From positions 1 to 43,254 of the forward strand of contig NZ_JAKEIO010000061.1 in the NCBI RefSeq assembly GCF_021474405.1: a stretch of DNA of 43,254 nucleotides, in the 5' to 3' direction. The notes beneath the pieces were generated by a model. It searched no databases. It saw only the letters and a list, made by a program, of their open reading frames with translations, and was not told where the DNA came from. Within the stretch, counting starts at the first letter, position 1. Each line of letters opens with the position of its first letter. Positions 24,141 to 31,051 of this stretch are shown piece by piece. Source of the DNA: [Streptosporangium] indianense (lineage in GTDB: Bacteria; Actinomycetota; Actinomycetes; Streptomycetales; Streptomycetaceae). Position numbers and translations under genes: made by a program.

Positions 24141-25291
24141 TCGGCCTCCTCGGTGAAACGGTCGGGCCGGAAGGGGAAGAGGTCCAGATCGGGCGTCCGG
24201 CCGCTCAGCACCTGCGCGAGGAGATGCCCGGTGCCGGTGGCCAGACCGATACCCGCGCCCTCGTGCCCGCAGGCGTGGAACAGCCCGGGCGCCCTCGCAT
24301 CCGGGCCGATCGCGGGCAGATGGTCCGGCAGATACGGCCGGAAGCCGGCGTACGTCCGCAGGGCCCGGACTCCGGCGAGGAAGGGGAAGAGCCCGGTCGC
24401 CCCGGCCGCGAGTGCGCGCAGCGCGGGGAGGGACAGCGACCGGTCGAAGCCGACGCGTTCGCGGCTGGCGCCGATGAGGACCGGTCCGGCCGGGGTGCCC
24501 TCCACCACCGGTGAGGTATGCAGTGCCGCCGAGTCGCTGGCGACGTCGGCCACGTAGTCGGCGGCGTACACCTTGTGCCGGATGCGGGGCGGCAGTGGTT
24601 CGGTGACCAGGACGAAGCCCCGCCGGGGCAGGACCGGCAGGGACACCCCGGCGCGGGCCGCGACCTCGCCGCCCCAGGTGCCGGCCGCGTTGACGACCGC
24701 GGGCGCGTGCAGGACGCCCCGGTCGGTCCGCACCCCGCGCACCGCGCCGTCCGGTCCGCGCAGGACCCCGGTCACCTCCCGCCCGGTGAGGACCCGGGCC
24801 TTCGAGGCGCGCAGCAGGTGCGCCGCCGCGAGGGCGGGCATCACCTGCGCGTCCTGCGGGTAGTGCATGCCGCCCGCGAGGCCGGGGGCCAGATACGGCT
24901 CCAGGTCGGTGAGTGCGTCGGGCGGCACCGGGACGGCCTCCACCCCCGCCGCGCGCTGCTCCGCGGCGAGTTTCTCCAGCCCGGCCAGGGCCCGGTCGGT
25001 GCCGGCGACGACGACACCGCCCTTGGCCTCGTACTCGACGGCCCGGCCCAGCCCCTCACGGGCCAGGGCGGCCCACAGCCGGGAGGACAGCAGGGCGAGT
25101 TCGAGCTCGGGTCCGGGTTCCTTGTCGGAGACGAGGAGGTTCCCCTCCCCCGCTCCGGTCGTGCCGCCGGCCACCGGGCCCCGGTCCACCACGACGGTGT
25201 CCAGGCCCGCCCGGCCCGCGTACAGGGCGGTGGCGGCGCCGACCACTCCGGCCCCGACCACCACGACATCGCAGGTCAGCGACTCGCTCAC
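24137..25291 (-). CDS. FAD-dependent D-amino-acid oxidase-type catalytic subunit (D-hydroxyproline dehydrogenase)
   Basis: 384 aa, DAO/glycine-oxidase family. The N-terminal FAD fold is DVVVVGAGVVGAATALYAGRAG, then GGTTGAGEGNLLVSD. The C-terminus has the family block YAGFRPYLPDHLPAIGP and the flavin-contact HACGHEGAGIGLATGTG. It is expected to oxidise cis-4-hydroxy-D-proline to the pyrroline that the DapA-like deaminase consumes. GTG 25291 is the first start of the operon. Sarcosine or opine oxidation is possible on sequence alone; the epimerase and deaminase neighbours make hydroxyproline far more likely. Confidence 0.9.
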   Translation of the reverse strand: MSESLTCDVVVVGAGVVGAATALYAGRAGLDTVVVDRGPVAGGTTGAGEGNLLVSDKEPGPELELALLSSRLWAALAREGLGRAVEYEAKGGVVVAGTDRALAGLEKLAAEQRAAGVEAVPVPPDALTDLEPYLAPGLAGGMHYPQDAQVMPALAAAHLLRASKARVLTGREVTGVLRGPDGAVRGVRTDRGVLHAPAVVNAAGTWGGEVAARAGVSLPVLPRRGFVLVTEPLPPRIRHKVYAADYVADVASDSAALHTSPVVEGTPAGPVLIGASRERVGFDRSLSLPALRALAAGATGLFPFLAGVRALRTYAGFRPYLPDHLPAIGPDARAPGLFHACGHEGAGIGLATGTGHLLAQVLSGRTPDLDLFPFRPDRFTEEAE

Positions 25292-25333
25292 AGCAGTACT
25301 ATGTCACACACCACAGGGCGGGGAAAGGGTGCC

Positions 25334-25358
25334 GACCAAGTGGACTGGCCACCTGGTC
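25334..25358. promoter_or_regulatory. Candidate operator upstream of the hydroxyproline operon
   Basis: GACCAAGTGG (25334-25343), 5-bp spacer, CCACCTGGTC (25349-25358): the arms pair at 9 of 10 positions. It lies 43 bp upstream of the first gene's GTG, where a GntR-type repressor would be expected to act. A direct repeat of GGGTGCCGAC flanks it at 25327 and 25365. The link to the GntR gene is inferred. Confidence 0.5.
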
Positions 25359-25400
25359 GAGCAAGGGTGCCGACACGCCGGGGGGGTCACCCGGTGACGG

Positions 25401-26060
25401 TCAGTCGGCCGTGGGGACGACCCTCAGGTGGGAGGCGGTACGGCGGGTGCGGCGCTCGCGGGACGTGGAGCGGCGGGCCTCGCGCAGAACGAACGTGACC
25501 CGGGCGCAGCCCAGTTCCTCGAGCGCCCTGGACGTCTCTACGACGATCCGGCACTCGGTGGCGCCCCGGTGCGGATCCGGATGCACGAGGGGCCGGACGG
25601 CTCCGTCCTGCTCGACGGCGCCCTCCCCGACCGCGCGGATCCAGTGCGGCAGGCCGTGCCGGTAGGCGGCCTCCATGATCGGGTCCTGGGCTATGTCGCG
25701 GCGGATGGCCTGCAGACCGTGGTCGGCGCCGTGGCCGTCCACGGTCCGCGCGAAGTGCGCGAGCATCGGCAGGCACCAGCTCGCCTCGTGGTCGCCGAGC
25801 ACCGTGGGCGCGTCGGGATGGAAGAGGACGAACCTGAGGAAGTTGTCATCCGGCATCGCGGTCGGATGCGGGCCGACCTCGCGGAAAAGTGACCGGAAGG
25901 CGCCGTTGGCCAGCACCACGTCCCAGCAGTGGTCGACCACGAGCGAGGGGAAGGAGAAACCCTCCAGGAGCTCGGCGTAGTCCTCCAGGTAGGCCTGGGC
26001 CTCGGGAGTCTCGGGGACGGGCCGCGGTGCCGGCCGCTGCCCTCCTGCCTGATATGCCAT
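25401..26060 (-). CDS. Stand-alone MmyB-type ligand-binding (PAS-like) domain protein
   Basis: 219 aa. The whole protein corresponds to the ligand-binding domain of MmyB-like regulators: FSFPSLVVDHCWDVVLANGAFRSLF (split here: SFPSLVVDHCWDVV, then LANGAFRSLF), DDNFLRFVLFHPDA, LPMLAHFARTVDGHG and ECRIVVETSRALEELGCARVTFVL. The N-terminal helix-turn-helix normally found in MmyB proteins is absent; only a 20-residue Pro-rich lead precedes the domain. It might act by pairing with another regulator, such as the divergent XRE protein. ATG 26060. Confidence 0.8.
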   Translation of the reverse strand: MAYQAGGQRPAPRPVPETPEAQAYLEDYAELLEGFSFPSLVVDHCWDVVLANGAFRSLFREVGPHPTAMPDDNFLRFVLFHPDAPTVLGDHEASWCLPMLAHFARTVDGHGADHGLQAIRRDIAQDPIMEAAYRHGLPHWIRAVGEGAVEQDGAVRPLVHPDPHRGATECRIVVETSRALEELGCARVTFVLREARRSTSRERRTRRTASHLRVVPTAD

Positions 26061-26298
26061 CGGGAGGTCACCCCTCTTGCCTGTGCGGCCTTGACGCGGC
26101 GCCCCGATCCTGCTGCTCCGAGCTGAGGTGTGTCAACTATCGTGGCATTCCGTGGCTGTTGACGGCTGAAATTGGCCACAGTTGTGGCGAGACCTGGATG
26201 TGAGTTCGAAGCACCGGCTACGCTCCGGGAAGTTAACGCCGGGGTAGGTCACGGCATCCACGTGTGAGAAGCCTGTGAGATACGTAGGAGATCTGTCG
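26061..26298. promoter_or_regulatory. Divergent promoter region with a GCCACA-GT-TGTGGC palindrome
   Basis: This 238-bp gap separates the MmyB-like gene from the XRE gene. It is less GC-rich than its surroundings. A perfect 6-2-6 palindrome (GCCACA, 26175-26180; TGTGGC, 26183-26188) and a looser pair GTCAAC (26132-26137) / GTTGAC (26158-26163) lie near its middle. They could be XRE-type operators; assignment is speculative. Confidence 0.45.
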
Positions 26299-26958
26299 GT
26301 GACGGGTGGCTTCGTCGAAGGTCCGGGCGTCACGCCTACGGCCGTGCTGCCGGCGGTCGTCTCCCGGGTCGGCGCGCTCGCCGACCGGCTCGGCGTGCCG
26401 CACGCCGAGGTCTTCGACGTCGGCAGGCTGTCCGTCGCCTCCGGAGTCCCGGACCCCGTCATCAAGGCCCTGCTCAGTGGCCGTCCTGCGGGTGAGCCCG
26501 ACGTCCAGGCCCGGTTCCTGCAGCGGCTGGACCTGCTGCGCCGGACCCGGCTCAAGCCCAACGGCCGCAAGTACACCCAGCAGGAGATCGCCGACGGCGC
26601 CGGGATGTCCCGCCAGCAGGCCGGCGCCCTCATCAACGGCGACCGGCGGCCGACCATGGAGCACTGCGACGCCCTCCAGCGGTTCTTCCGGGTGCACGCC
26701 GGTTTCCTGACCGCCGAGGACCCCGAGGCACTCGTGAGCGCCCTCCAGCACACCGAGCAGGAGCTGCTGCAGAAGCTCGCCGACCGTGAGCGGCAGGCGG
26801 CCGCGGCGGCGGACGACCCGCTGGAACGGCTGCTGCAGGACCACGGCGTGCGCGGCATCGCCTGGCGTGCCGCGCAACTGCCCACCGACCAGCACCGCGA
26901 CAAGGTCGCGGAGTGGCTGGACATGCTCCTGGAGAGCGTCAAGCGGCCCGAGTCGTGA
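26299..26958 (+). CDS. XRE-family transcriptional regulator
   Basis: 219 aa. An XRE helix-turn-helix lies near residues 85-125 (KYTQQEIADGAGMSRQQAG, then ALINGDRRPTMEHCDALQRFF). N-terminal residues resemble a second, weaker helix-turn-helix-like region (VFDVGRLSVASGVPDPVIKALLSG). The C-terminal half is helical and Gln/Glu-rich (ALQHTEQELLQKLADRERQAA). GTG 26299 is chosen for the AGGAG 8 nt upstream; GTG 26275 has no ribosome site. It overlaps the following peptidase-like gene by 4 bp, a pairing common for XRE regulators and ImmA/IrrE-type proteins. Confidence 0.88.
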   Translation: MTGGFVEGPGVTPTAVLPAVVSRVGALADRLGVPHAEVFDVGRLSVASGVPDPVIKALLSGRPAGEPDVQARFLQRLDLLRRTRLKPNGRKYTQQEIADGAGMSRQQAGALINGDRRPTMEHCDALQRFFRVHAGFLTAEDPEALVSALQHTEQELLQKLADRERQAAAAADDPLERLLQDHGVRGIAWRAAQLPTDQHRDKVAEWLDMLLESVKRPES

Positions 26959-27521
26959 CCGTGGGGAGAACTGTGGGCATCGGTAGGGAAATGCGCCGCC
27001 TGTGCGGCGAGCTGGTCGCGGAGCTGACCCTCCCCGCGCCGGCCCGGCCCGACGAGCTGTACGCCGCCCTGTGCGACGGCATGAGCAGACGCCGCGGCCG
27101 CCCCGTCCGCTTCCGCACCGCCGCGTTCCCGCCCGGGACGGCCAGCGGGCTGTGGCTGGACATGGCCGAGCAGGACCTCGTGGTCATCGAGGAACGCACC
27201 GCCCCCGAGCATCAGTTGGTGATCCTGGGCCATGAGCTGTGGCACATGAAGGCGGGGCACTGCTCCCACCACGTCGAGGGCGCTGCCGTGGCGGCCCGGC
27301 TCCTCGACGACGGGGCCGATCTCCAGGCGACCGTGCTGAAGGTCGCCGCCCGTACCCGTTTCGACCTCGACGACGAGAAGGAGGCCGAGAGCTTCGGCCT
27401 GCTGCTCGCCAGCAAGTGCCGTGCATGGCTCGCCGGTTCGTCGTCGCGGGGGCCGGTGCAGCGGGACCATCTGGCGGGGCGGATCGAGGCGTCTCTGGGG
27501 TATCGCGGACCGCAGGGCTGA
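26955..27521 (+). CDS. ImmA/IrrE-like zinc peptidase-domain protein
   Basis: About 188 aa. The zinc motif is ILGHELWHMKAGHC (HExxH near residue 95), with a Glu-rich helix DDEKEAESFGLLLASKC downstream that could provide the third ligand. Such proteins often cleave or inactivate a partner XRE regulator in stress or mobile-element switches, and the XRE gene is directly upstream. The start is uncertain: GTG 26955 (overlapping the XRE stop), GTG 26973 behind GGGGAG, or ATG 26991. The pair is widespread in Streptomyces, so a chromosomal rather than phage role is likely. Confidence 0.8.
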   Translation: MTVGRTVGIGREMRRLCGELVAELTLPAPARPDELYAALCDGMSRRRGRPVRFRTAAFPPGTASGLWLDMAEQDLVVIEERTAPEHQLVILGHELWHMKAGHCSHHVEGAAVAARLLDDGADLQATVLKVAARTRFDLDDEKEAESFGLLLASKCRAWLAGSSSRGPVQRDHLAGRIEASLGYRGPQG

Positions 27522-27693
27522 GGGGCCCCCGGCGCGGTGACGTGCTGCGTCCTGCGCCGAGCGGGCGAACCGGAAGGCGGCGGGACCGGATTGTCAGTGG
27601 TGGGCGGCAAGCTGGAGGTGCGCCACCGCTGTGCGGAGGCGTACGCGCCGCGAGGCGCGGGACCGACGACGCCGACACGGGGAGAGCCGATCG

Positions 27694-27918
27694 ATGCCCA
27701 CCGCCGTTCTGACCGATCGTGAACGCACCGCCGTCCAGGCCTATCTGCGGCTGCTGCACACCGTCCGGGCCGCCTTCGACCGGGAGGGCGGACCGCCGCT
27801 CGTCCCGCCGGCGGTGCTCGCCGAGGCGGAGCAGGCCCTGGAGCGCGCCGGCCTGACCGGCAACGAGGAGGAGTTCTTCCGCCTCCTGGAGCAGTGGTGC
27901 CCGGAGCCGGGCAGCTGA
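27694..27918 (+). CDS. Small conserved-type hypothetical protein
   Basis: 74 aa, start MPTAVLTDRER, with GGGAGAG about 8 nt upstream of the ATG. Predicted all-helical and acidic at the end (LTGNEEEFFRLLEQWCPEPGS). Codon use is normal for the genome, which supports a real gene. Function unknown. The 172 bp upstream of it hold no supported gene. Confidence 0.7.
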   Translation: MPTAVLTDRERTAVQAYLRLLHTVRAAFDREGGPPLVPPAVLAEAEQALERAGLTGNEEEFFRLLEQWCPEPGS

Positions 27919-27920
27919 AC

Positions 27921-27945
27921 GGGGCCCGCCCCGGGGGCGGGTCCC
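27921..27945. terminator. Bidirectional GC-rich hairpin between convergent genes
   Basis: GGGCCCGCCCC (27922-27932) pairs with GGGCGGGTCCC (27935-27945) with one mismatch and a 2-nt loop. It starts 4 bp after the stop of the small hypothetical gene and ends 11 bp before the stop of the convergent phosphopantetheinyl transferase. There is no U-tract, as is common in Streptomyces. Confidence 0.65.
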
Positions 27946-27956
27946 GCGCGGCGGGT

Positions 27957-28616
27957 TCAGGCGTGCGGTACCGCGATCGCCGTCGCGATCAGGCCCCGCC
28001 CCGCCGTCCAGCGGCCGTCGAAGTGGTCCAGGCGGCGGGTGCCCACCCGGGGTCCGGGGACGAGCAGGTCCGCGCGGAAGGTGCCGTCGGGGGTGAGCTC
28101 GATGTCGGCCTCCATGAAGTCCAGCCACTTCCCGGTGAGGGGGAACCACGCCTTGTAGACGGACTCCTTCGCGCTGAACAGCAGCCGGTCCCAGTGGATG
28201 TCGGGGTGTCCGGCCGCGAGCCGCCGCAGTCGGTCGGCCTCGGCCGGCAGGGACACCGACGGCAGGACGCCTTCGGGCAGCGGTCCGTGGACCTCGGCGT
28301 CGATGCCGAGGGACGCCAGGTCGGTGGCGCGGACCAGCGCGGCGGCGCAGTAGCCGTCGCAGTGGGTCATGCTGCCGGCCAGCCCGGCCGGCCAACCGGG
28401 GGCACCGCGCTCCCCGGGCAGGATCGGCTGCGGCGGCACACCGAGCTTCTCCATGGCCCTGCGGGCGCAGGAGCGCACGACGGCGAACTCCCTGCGCCGC
28501 TTGGCGACCGCCCGTGTCAGGAGCGCCTCCTCCTCGGGGTACAGCGGGGTGTCCGCCTCCGCGTTGCCGTACGCCTCGACGGTGACCACCGTCTGCGGCA
28601 GCAGCTCCTCGATCAC
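27957..28616 (-). CDS. Sfp-type 4'-phosphopantetheinyl transferase
   Basis: 219 aa from GTG 28616, which overlaps the metallophosphoesterase stop by 4 bp. The Sfp-type signature is present: SLGIDAEVHGPLP (Mg-binding Asp/Glu near residue 105) and FSAKESVYKAWFPLTGKWL (near 150). It also has MTHCDGYCAAAL, the usual S/T-H-C segment binding CoA. These enzymes transfer phosphopantetheine from CoA to carrier proteins of NRPS/PKS systems. The gene sits with a metallophosphoesterase, an arrangement I recall from ordinary Streptomyces chromosomes, so it is probably a general activator that could also serve the NRPS at the left edge. Confidence 0.92.
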   Translation of the reverse strand: MIEELLPQTVVTVEAYGNAEADTPLYPEEEALLTRAVAKRRREFAVVRSCARRAMEKLGVPPQPILPGERGAPGWPAGLAGSMTHCDGYCAAALVRATDLASLGIDAEVHGPLPEGVLPSVSLPAEADRLRRLAAGHPDIHWDRLLFSAKESVYKAWFPLTGKWLDFMEADIELTPDGTFRADLLVPGPRVGTRRLDHFDGRWTAGRGLIATAIAVPHA

Positions 28617-29473
28617 CGCTCCTCGCCCTCCTCCGGCAGGATGCGCCGCAGCCGCCCCGGCGGCTGGGACCGTTTGCTCCACTCACGCGGATAGCCCACC
28701 GACACCTCCTCGAAGCGCACGCCGTCGTGGAAGGTGGTACGGGGGATGTGCAGATGGCCGTAGACCATGGCGGGCACGCGGAACCTGCGGTGCCAGTCGG
28801 CGGTCAGGTCCGTGCCGCACCACATGGCGAACTCGGGGTGCCACAGCACGTCCATCGGATGCCGGTGCAGCGGGTAGTGGTTGACCGGGATCACCGGCAG
28901 GTCGCCGGGCAGGCCGGCGAGTCTGCGTTCGGTCTCGGCGACCCGTGCCCGGCACCAGGCCTCCCGGCTCGGGTAGGGGTCGGGGTGCAGCAGGTACTCG
29001 TCGGTGCACACGATCCCGGTGCCCTGCGCGTACTCCAGGCCCTGTTCCTTGGTGGTGCAGCCGGCCGGCAGGAACGAGTAGTCGTACAACAGGAACAGCG
29101 GGGCGACGACCACCGGGCCGCCGGGGCCCTCCCAGACGGGGTAGGGGTCCTCGGGTGTCGTCACACCGAGGTCGCGGCACATCTCGACGAGGTGGGTGTA
29201 GCGGGCGACACCGCGCAGGGGGACGGCGTCGCTCGGACGGGTCCACAGCTCGTGGTTTCCGGGCACCCAGACGACCTTGCGGAAACGGCCCGCGAGCGTC
29301 TTCAGGGCCCAGCGGATGTCCGCCACGGTCTCGGCGACGTCCCCGGCCACCAGCAGCCAGTCGTCATCCGTGCCGGGCCGCATGCCCTCGACCAGGGCGC
29401 GGTTCTCCGGGTAACCGATGTGCAGATCGCTGATGGCCAGCAGTTGTGCGGCGCCACCGGCCGTCGATGTCAC
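28613..29473 (-). CDS. Calcineurin-like metallophosphoesterase
   Basis: 286 aa from GTG 29473, with GGAGG about 10 nt upstream. All metal-binding blocks are visible: AISDLHIGY, VAGDVAETV, VWVPGNHELW, VNHYPLHRHP and VYGHLHIPRT. Intracellular (no signal peptide). The natural substrate is unknown. It is cotranscribed with the phosphopantetheinyl transferase. Together they might manage carrier-protein phosphopantetheine, but that is speculation. Confidence 0.9.
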   Translation of the reverse strand: MTSTAGGAAQLLAISDLHIGYPENRALVEGMRPGTDDDWLLVAGDVAETVADIRWALKTLAGRFRKVVWVPGNHELWTRPSDAVPLRGVARYTHLVEMCRDLGVTTPEDPYPVWEGPGGPVVVAPLFLLYDYSFLPAGCTTKEQGLEYAQGTGIVCTDEYLLHPDPYPSREAWCRARVAETERRLAGLPGDLPVIPVNHYPLHRHPMDVLWHPEFAMWCGTDLTADWHRRFRVPAMVYGHLHIPRTTFHDGVRFEEVSVGYPREWSKRSQPPGRLRRILPEEGEER

Positions 29474-29726
29474 CTCTCGCCCCCTCCGTCCATGCGGACG
29501 CCACCAAGAGATCACATCCGTGTGACCGGGACAAGGGCGGCCCGGGGGCGGCGGGCGGAGAATTCCTTCACACGCGCGTTGCACGAGGGAGCTCACCGAA
29601 GCCGTATGATCTGGCCCAACACCACCGCTACGAACGTCCCTTTCAGGGGCGGTTTGGTGTCCCTCCCTTCTCCTGCCCGGGCACGGGCTGCTCAGCCCTG
29701 CCCGCGAACCGTGAAAGGCGGCCTGC

Positions 29727-30908
29727 ATGGTCTCTCGCGTACGCGTCTGGCTCAACCGCACGTACGCGGAGAACGTGTTCTTCATGGATCAGCTGCGGAG
29801 GAATCCCAGCGACCGGGCGGTCGAGATCCATGCCACGCACGGCGACCCCGACTCGCCGGTGCTGGCCGCCGCCGACACCGCCGAGCTGGAGCCCGAGAAC
29901 CTCTCCCCCGCCGGGTACGTCGAGTACGCGCTGGACCAGTGCGCGCGGCGGGGCATCGACGTGTTCGTGCCCCGGCTGCACCAGTCGGCGGTCGTGGCGC
30001 ACCGCGCCGAGTTCGAGGCGGCCGGCACGGCGGTTCTGGCGCCGCCGCCCGAGGCCGTGGCCGTCTTCCACGACAAGGTGATCGCCTACGAGGCGGTCCA
30101 GGCGATCGGTGTGCCGGTGCCGCCGTGGTACCGGGTCCGCTCGGAGGAGGAACTGGTCGCCGCGGTGGAGGAGCTGGAGGCGGGCGGGCACAAGGCGTGC
30201 TTCAAGCCGGCGTCCGGGGCCGGCGGGGTGGGCTTCCGCGTGATCACGCGTACGCCCTTCTCCCTGATGCATCTGAGCGGTTTCCCGAGCCCGTACGTGC
30301 CGCTCGATCTGGTGCTGGAGGCGCTGCGGCGGGACGGGGAGCCGGTGGACTGGCTGGTGATGCCGCGCCTGGAGCAGCCCGAGGTGTCGGTGGACTGCCT
30401 GACCGGCCCGGACAACCGGGTCCGGCTGGCGGTGGGCCGCACCAAGAACGGCCGCCGCCGCGGCTTCACGCTGCACGAGCAGTGGCTGGAGCCGGCCCGG
30501 CGGATCGCGGAGGGTTTCGGTCTGCACTACCTGTCCAACATCCAGTTCCGGATGTTCGGCGACCGGGCGGTGCTGATGGACGTCAACACCCGCCCGGCCG
30601 GCGGCCTGCACCAGCTGTCCCAGTGCGGTGTCAACGCGCCGTGGGCGGCTGTGCAGTTGGCCCTCGGCGAGGACCCGGGCGAGATGGAGCCGCCGTTCCT
30701 GGGCCAGGACTACACGGTGGTGTCGGGGCCGCGCCCGCTGCGGCCGGTGTCGCTGCCCCAGCAGCGGCCTGAGGTGGCCGAGCCGCTCCCGGCGGTGCCC
30801 TCGCCCGCTGCACCCGAGCAGGCCGGCGCCATCGGGTCGGCGGTTCAGGCGGCGCCGCTCCCGGGCCTGGCCGCGAGCGCCTCGCGCCGCACCGGGCTGT
30901 CGACGTAG
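29727..30908 (+). CDS. ATP-grasp domain protein
   Basis: 393 aa, ATG 29727 with AAAGGCGG upstream. The ATP-grasp fold is supported by VFHDKVIAYEAVQAIGVPVP (start of the lid domain), HKACFKPASGAGGVGFRVI (ATP-binding Lys and Gly-rich loop, near residue 155-170), DWLVMPRLEQPEVSVDCL and the Mg-binding end LMDVNTRPAGGLHQ. The last 60 residues are Pro/Ala-rich and probably disordered. It would ligate a carboxylate to an amine; the substrate is unknown. The 253-bp upstream gap contains a TATGAT box at 29605-29610 that could be its -10 element. The gene ends in a 64-bp tail-to-tail overlap with a possible small minus-strand gene. Confidence 0.88.
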   Translation: MVSRVRVWLNRTYAENVFFMDQLRRNPSDRAVEIHATHGDPDSPVLAAADTAELEPENLSPAGYVEYALDQCARRGIDVFVPRLHQSAVVAHRAEFEAAGTAVLAPPPEAVAVFHDKVIAYEAVQAIGVPVPPWYRVRSEEELVAAVEELEAGGHKACFKPASGAGGVGFRVITRTPFSLMHLSGFPSPYVPLDLVLEALRRDGEPVDWLVMPRLEQPEVSVDCLTGPDNRVRLAVGRTKNGRRRGFTLHEQWLEPARRIAEGFGLHYLSNIQFRMFGDRAVLMDVNTRPAGGLHQLSQCGVNAPWAAVQLALGEDPGEMEPPFLGQDYTVVSGPRPLRPVSLPQQRPEVAEPLPAVPSPAAPEQAGAIGSAVQAAPLPGLAASASRRTGLST

Positions 30909-31030
30909 TGGTGGTCGAAGCGTTCCGAGGAGTCCTTGATCTCCTGCGGGTCGGCGTCGCCGCGCATCACCCGGCCCGGTAGCCGCAGACAGTCGAAGCG
31001 TCCCGCGCCCGGGGTGAAGACGAACAGCAC
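30845..31030 (-). CDS. Possible small protein downstream of the GH38 gene
   Basis: 61 aa reading from a GTG at 31030, 22 bp after the alpha-mannosidase stop. The sequence (RFDCLRLPGRVMRGDADPQE, then SSERFDHHYVDSPVRREAL) is not low-complexity and looks like protein. No good ribosome site is seen, and its 3' end overlaps the disordered tail of the ATP-grasp gene by 64 bp. It may be a real small gene or the remnant of a longer one. Confidence 0.4.
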   Translation of the reverse strand: MLFVFTPGAGRFDCLRLPGRVMRGDADPQEIKDSSERFDHHYVDSPVRREALAARPGSGAA

Positions 31031-31051
31031 GTCGGCTGTCGCCCCCGGCGG

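Noticed and set aside
27537..27722. Small open frame before the 74-aa hypothetical gene
   Set aside because: No ribosome site, atypical codon use, and overlaps a better supported start.
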